Below are positions 59,201 to 64,000 of a DNA stretch of 64,000 nt, piece by piece. Each line of letters opens with the position of its first letter. The stretch's first letter is position 1. The translations under genes and the position numbers were made by a program. This DNA comes from Owenia fusiformis (Eukaryota; Annelida; Polychaeta; Sabellida; Oweniidae), in NCBI GenBank assembly GCA_903813345.2, contig CAIIXF020000009.1, positions 29,364,740 through 29,428,739 of the forward strand, read 5' to 3'. Below the pieces are notes generated by a model, which was given only the letters and a program-made list of their open reading frames with translations, was not told the origin of the DNA and did no database searches.

Positions 59201-61506
59201 CTTGGAGTCGCTTATTTTGATTTTAGACGAAATCCTGACAAAATAATGCAATATCTCATCAAGGACCCCAGCCAGTTCCATTTTAATTTATGATTTATTT
59301 ATCTGGCTGCTGACTGCAAACCTGATCAATGTGTCACTGTCACCCCCACTCTCTCTCTCTCTCTCAATATGTTATTCTACATTTGATAGTCATTATAACA
59401 GGATAAAGGACGTATTGGATATTATATAGCACCAACCTGTTTTGTCGTCTCTCTCCCCAGCCATTTTGTTAAGTGTAGGAGACTTTGTTTGGGGAGTGAA
59501 AAATAAATCGAAAAATATTTGATTTTCTCTCCTTTTAACCCCTTTCAGGGTCTATTTCTTACAGAAATACAGACAGACTTGCTTGGCAGAAATGAGGAGA
59601 GGTTTCACTCTTATAGCCACTCTTAAATGACATGGCACATGCCTCCAATGTTTTAACTTTGTCAGTCTATTTGTCGTATATTTGAATGTATTAAATACTA
59701 TTTAGTACAAGTTGCAGTTTGATTATCATTCATCTTATGTATATAATTTCTTTGAAACATTTAAGATTGACTTTTGATGATTTTTGTCGATTGGTCAAAT
59801 TTCACCGTTTATTTTCAAGAAAAAAATACCATAGTTCTAGATTGGAAAAAAATTCACCATTTATTTTCAAGAAAAAAATACCATAGTTTTAGATTGGTCA
59901 AATTTCACCATTTTTAAAAAAATACCATAGTTCTAGATTGGTCAAATTTCACCATTTTTAAAAAAATACCATAGTTCTAGATTGGTCAAATTTCACCATT
60001 TTAAAAAAAATACCATAGTTCTAGATTGGTCAAATTTCACCATTTATTTTTAAGGAAAAAATACCATACTACTTTGTTTATTAGCAATATTGGCATTAAA
60101 TACTCAGTCATTATCACCTTTCATGCCTTCTTAAATTTACAATCAAATATATTTTTGCATGCTTTTCTTACAGGTGATCAATGATCCTGCATGCAGTATT
60201 GGGATCAAAACAACATGGGGCTTTGGCAATCAACTCTTTCTCTTTGCTGGCAAAGAAACTGACAAACTCTCAGATCCAGGTAAACAAGATGTAGTTAAAT
60301 TATATAGACTTCTTTATTGGTATGTCCAGTGATCCAATAATGCGCTGTCTTTATGTATATTTTATATGCATTTAAAAGAAATGTAAAACTCTTTGGCTTT
60401 GGGAAGTAAAGAACTTTTGAATCTATAGCTAGTCAATTATAAATACAATTTAAAGTGATAAGGTGTTAATCTCACTTGATTCATTCATTTTTGGTCTGTA
60501 AGTGTTGTTCACAAAACTGGAAATTAGTTTCCAATATTTGCTCAACTGATTGATAAAAGCTAATGTTCTGATTTGAATTTTGTTTATAGAAGGTGCTACC
60601 GGTTTCAAGGGTGCCACACACATATATGAGGTTGTGCGGGACACTGATATGCATGATCCTATTACCAGAAAACTTGTCAACGAATCACACAGTAAGGACA
60701 ATGTTGTAATGTAAATTATTACATAAAATCAATAATGTTCAATTTCACCAAAATGGCATGTTTCAGATGTTAGCTATGATTAATTATGTACAATTGCTAC
60801 TCGATAAATTATTGCTAATAAAATCTGAAAAAATAATATGTCTGATTTTATACTTTATTTCTAGACATATTTCTGAATCTGCAAAAGTTTGAACCAGAGT
60901 CTGCGGGAGCTTCCAAGAAACCTCAGTAGGTCTATTAGTTACTCTGTGATTAATCTAAGTCCCCATTGATATTACACACTTCATGACTCCTTTCATTGAT
61001 CTGACATGCTTCATTGGTATCCAATACTTTGTTGAAGTGACATGCTTCATTGATATATCATGCTTTATTGATGTGACATGCTTAATAAATGCGACACACC
61101 ATTCATGTGTCAAACTTCATTAATAACTTTGTTAATTTGTCATGCTTTGTTAATTTGTCATGTTTTGTTGATGAGACAAATTTTACTGAGCTTCATTGAT
61201 GTAACAAGCATTATTGATGTAACACACATTTTAATGTGGCACACATCATTGATGTGACAAGTTTCATTCTGAAACTATGAATCCTGGACAGCTTCATTAA
61301 TTAAGATATCATTTTTTCTAGATTGGTGAAGTTCAGTCGAAACTACAGATGTGTTATCAGATCATGTCTACAAGACCTCATGGCAGCTGTAGAAACATCC
61401 ATAGAGCCTCAAGTAAAACAAAAATATGAGGCACAGCTGCAGTTGTTTGACCTGACTGAGCTTGTCTGGAGCTTATGTGAAATCCTGTTTGTTGACACAT
61501 TGCCAG
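50263..61506 (+). CDS. NUP85: Nuclear pore complex protein Nup85, 5' exons (partial)
   Basis: Coding exons are 50263-50295, 60174-60279, 60590-60691, 60865-60925 and 61322-61506; the gene runs off the right edge. Phases agree at each junction. Exon 1 gives MAEREEEPEVT, parallel to the short acidic vertebrate start. Later segments match Nup85: KTTWGFGNQLFLFAG, IYEVVRDTDMHDPITRK, LVNESHNIFLNLQKFEPE, QLVKFSRNYRCVIRSCL, and LFDLTELVWSLCEILFVDTL. About 162 of roughly 650 residues are present, the N-terminal beta part and the first helices. Nup85 belongs to the Y-complex (Nup107-160) scaffold of the nuclear pore. Intron 1 is 9.9 kb and full of fold-back elements. The first exon is identified by its start, donor (gttagt) and phase, so is slightly less certain than the rest. 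Confidence 0.93.
51125..51528. mobile_element. 404-bp palindromic TTAA element, copy 1
   Basis: The ends GGTTCAGCTGGAAAGTAAC and GTTACTTTCCAGCTGTACC are inverted and the whole element is nearly self-complementary. TTAA flanks it (51121-51124, 51529-51532), the signature of piggyBac or Kolobok type transposition. Frames inside both arms mirror each other and are not genes. It is non-autonomous. Confidence 0.85.
53543..55287. repeat. Inverted pair of ACGCGC-rich segments
   Basis: The left copy 53543-53597 (ttataatgaaaacacgcgct, acgcgctaacgcgc) recurs inverted at 55235-55287. The blocks are themselves runs of GCGC/TAGCGC units in otherwise AT-rich DNA. They are the inner part of the 4.7-kb fold-back or a nested element. 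A short hairpin, gcccgtagccag...ctggctacgggc at 54434-54490, lies between them and resembles a MITE. Confidence 0.65.
56099..56502. mobile_element. 404-bp palindromic TTAA element, copy 2
   Basis: It is identical in length to copy 1 and in the opposite orientation. The ends are GGTACAGCTGGAAAG and CTTTCCAGCTGAACC, with TTAA on both sides (56095-56098, 56503-56506). It is highly similar to copy 1 throughout. Confidence 0.85.
56905..57318. mobile_element. 414-bp palindromic TTAA element, second subfamily
   Basis: The ends GGACAGGGTGCATGTTGGG and CCCAACATGCAACCTGTCC are inverted, flanked by TTAA (56901-56904, 57319-57322). The arms remain complementary through gtcacatgttatttttcaaa to the centre near 57110. 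A related end occurs at about 42114. Confidence 0.8.
57323..59792. other. NUP85 intron 1, right part
   Basis: It contains one agactatatcc-family fragment (57900-57957) and the outer inverted remnant near 58490. There is a short (CT)n run near 59348. I see no coding exon; the open frames of 60-85 codons here lack family resemblance and splice context. Confidence 0.4.
59793..60070. repeat. ~45-54-bp tandem repeat upstream of NUP85 exon 2
   Basis: Six units of gattggtcaaatttcaccatt + A-run + ataccatagttcta. Early and last units carry an extra tattttcaag segment. It ends about 100 bp before the exon 2 acceptor. Confidence 0.85.
61000..61260. repeat. Degenerate ~20-bp repeat in NUP85 intron 4
   Basis: Variants of tgatgtgacatgcttcat recur about twelve times with drift. 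No coding signal. Confidence 0.65.
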
Positions 61507-61818
61507 GTAACGTTATATAATTGCTGATTAATCCAGAGGTTCAATGTAAAAATTCAATCAGTCATCTGAATGGAGAGGTATATAATAGTCTAAAATATAT
61601 CACTCAATATATCTTCTCAACAAATTAATGCTGAACTAATCTATTTTTATGTCACCACCACAACATCCTCCGATCACAGGGCTTCAAAATCCAGAATATA
61701 TTCTTTCATTTTACCCACTGCTTGCAGTTAACATTTCCCCGATTAAGAACTCGCAATATGATTGGCTGTCGCAACACTGCGACAGAAATCATGTATAAGT
61801 CATTGCACATAATTATCC

Positions 61819-62532
61819 CAACGAACGAAGTTCGTTAGGGATATAGTGAAGCCCTCCGTCCATCTGTCCATCTGTCCGTCAGTCCATCAGTCCGTCAGTC
61901 CGTCAGCCAGTCAGTCCGTCCGTCTGTCCGGAAGATAACTCAAATACTAGTTGACAGATTTTCTTCATATTTAGTGGAAAGATGTATACTGGTGAATAGT
62001 TTTAACCAAAGTAATTAATATTATTGTTTGAAATTTTGGTAGTGTATTCACAACATTTATCTATTTCACATATATTCCGTGTTTTTCATCCTGACCCCCA
62101 GGGGCCATGTATGGGGGGACAGGAAAACAGAAATTTTCGCTTATTTTTAGATCTTTCTGAAGTATAGCTTTATTTTACTCAAATGAAAGGCTATTAAGAG
62201 TAGATTGCAAATATTGTATCTTTTTTCTGATTCGAGCCTCGTAAAATTCAAAATGGCCGTCTAATGTACGATTTCGCAATAATTTTTCGATCCCTTCAAA
62301 GTATGGCTATACTATACTCAAATTGAAGGAATTTTGGAGTAGATCACAATTATGGTATTATTTTTCAGATTTGTACCTCAGAAAATTCAAAATGGCTGCT
62401 TTGCAGGAATTCGCAATTCTAAAATCTAATTTTTCCATTTTCAACCAAAGTAATGAGTTTAATTGATTGGAATTCGGTAATTGATATTTTGTTCGTTGGG
62501 ATTTGCTACTCCGCAGAGTTGCCATTATCTAG
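61819..62532. repeat. Interspersed repeat family A, third copy
   Basis: It starts with a hairpin (tatcccaacgaacg / cgttagggata), then agtgaagccctccgtcc and repeated cgtcagtc. Next come gataactcaaatactagttg and two units ending aaaattcaaaatggc. It ends ttgttcgttgggatttgctactccgcagagttgcc. Complete boundaries fit those of the other copies. Confidence 0.75.
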
Positions 62533-63139
62533 TTAGATCACTTGATACTGTTTAATCAGGCGCTTCCAAATTGGTCATAGCAGGGGGAAGAACAGGGTTC
62601 GTACACACCTGGAAATGTCAGGGAAATTGATTTATTTTTCCAGGTACTGGAAATGTCAGGGAATTTTGAAATTAGGTCAAAAAGGGCCAAAAATGTCAGG
62701 GAATTTTGAAACAGTATATATGTCAGCGAAATGTCAGGGAATTTTGTATCATTGTTGAAAAAATAATGTTCCAGCAAAATATATTTTAGGGCTATGACAG
62801 GATATCAATAAAATCCAAAATCTAACATTTAGTTGTTTCCACAAAATTGAAATCTTTTCATTAGGGTTGATTGAATGACATTTTATCTGGTATATTGTCT
62901 ATTTGTAAGGACAGTTTGAACATTATACTGAAACCAAGCAATAAAGAATATACATATAATGTACAAATGGTTCAATGCAATTATGCTTCTCCATAAGTTA
63001 GTCTTGGGCCATTCAAAGTTAATTAACGGTATATGTTTTGTTGAGGGGTTAATCTGAGGAGGGTGGGTGAAAAACAAAAATAATTCCGGGAACTCTTTTC
63101 AATGTAAAACTGTATTTATATTAAGAAGCTGTCTGTTAG

Positions 63140-64000
63140 ACAGTCCTGTGGTACATCAGTCTATTTATCTGTCCATTTGTCAGGGCAATAACTCAAATAT
63201 CAGTTGACAGTTTGGTTCAAATTTTGTATTCCGATGCTTTGGTTAAGAACATACTTTTGCCATTTTTAATGAAAAAAACTAATTTTGAAAACATTATGAA
63301 CAGTTTTTAGATTTGGTCCAAATTTCAAGGGAAGGGGAGGAAATAACCCAGAATCAAAAGAATTAAGAACCTTTCTTCATGTAAAGATGAACCTATAGTT
63401 TTACTTTGGCTCAAATTTTATATGGCAATACCTCAGGGACAAAGGACCTGCTCAAGAAGAAATATTTAAGATGGTCTCTGAATTCAAATAGCCACCATTT
63501 TTTATGAACTTTTTGATAATTTAAAGAAATAAGATACCTGATAACACAAATATTATTTGATTTTGTATCATAGGCCTGTGACTTTTTGTGATGCTACTTG
63601 AGAAGGAATTTCTAATAAAGGTATCATGTTTTGGTATAGATTTTCCCAAAAGGAAGAAGACAATAGTAATTCCAGGTTATTGCTATCATATTATGTTCAC
63701 AATGATCAGTATTTGATAAAATATGTTTCATTAGGTGCATGGGAATTTCCCCTCGACGGAGTTGTTATTTTTATCGTACCTAACAAGAGGTACGATATTG
63801 TAGTCCGCTTGACGGGCGGGCTGGCGGCATCTCACTTTTCAGCTTGTCTACAGGTTTCCAGCCAAACCTTTTGAGGAATTCATCTGAAATCTTCAAGGAT
63901 GTTTCTACATATCAACGTCAAGAACTGATTAGTTTTTGGGCATTCTGGGTAAATTTTAAGGTGGCCATTTTGGATTTTCCGTCCTAAAATCTTCACTTTC
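63140..64000. repeat. Family A fragment and start of a family B repeat
   Basis: Positions 63140-63620 hold family A phrases (gtctgttagacagtcc, aactcaaatatcagttgacag, ttcaagaagaaatatttaagatgg). From 63778, aggtacgatattgtagtccgcttgacgggcgg starts a family B copy that runs off the window. The rest of 61507-64000 (NUP85 intron 5) has no gene signal; 62600-62760 repeats aatgtcagggaatttt four times. Confidence 0.6.

Overview
This window is intron-rich, AT-rich eukaryotic nuclear DNA. The genes have GT/AG introns and the intergenic and intronic space is packed with transposable elements. The repeat types (fold-back elements, CCGTCCGTCC-type interspersed repeats, a Penelope fragment, a RAG1-N-terminus-like transposon) and gene sequences point to a marine invertebrate. 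A lophotrochozoan, probably a mollusc, is my best guess, but this is inference and not proven here.

Four conserved host genes were rebuilt exon by exon. (1) The 5' part of IFT56/TTC26 (intraflagellar transport) lies on the minus strand, 108-2351, with a likely first exon near 6655. (2) A complete ARPC1 (Arp2/3 complex WD40 subunit, 10 coding exons, 369 aa) lies on the plus strand, 12688-33369. (3) A complete CRYM-type ketimine reductase/mu-crystallin (8 coding exons, 308 aa) lies on the minus strand, 35872-50202. (4) The 5' part of NUP85 (nucleoporin) lies on the plus strand, 50263-61506. CRYM and NUP85 are head to head with only 60 bp between their start codons, so they almost certainly share a bidirectional promoter. 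A probable fifth gene, a type II membrane protein with a BRICHOS-like ectodomain, runs antisense inside ARPC1 intron 7 and carries a frameshift.

Most of the remaining sequence is mobile DNA, much of it fold-back (long inverted repeat) elements with recognisable target-site duplications: 2800-3801 (5-bp TSD), 7428-11313 (TA), 21402-23575 (5 bp), 30895-32453 (9 bp), 38895-46566 (TA), 48406-49616 (11 bp), 51114-55796 (TA), and three palindromic TTAA-flanked elements. One of the TTAA elements sits in one arm of the 51114-55796 element while the other arm keeps the empty site. Retroelements include a 5'-truncated LINE with a (TAA)n tail, a second LINE 3' fragment, and a Penelope-like fragment with an inversion junction.

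The most notable item is a gene inside ARPC1 intron 9 (26945-29789, minus strand). Its N-terminal zinc-binding region resembles the non-core N-terminus of vertebrate RAG1 and is joined through a 184-nt intron to a DDE-type transposase. The copy is nearly intact, with one internal TAG stop. It resembles the N-RAG-TP type of molluscan element. I have no tools, so all family assignments are from reading the sequence.
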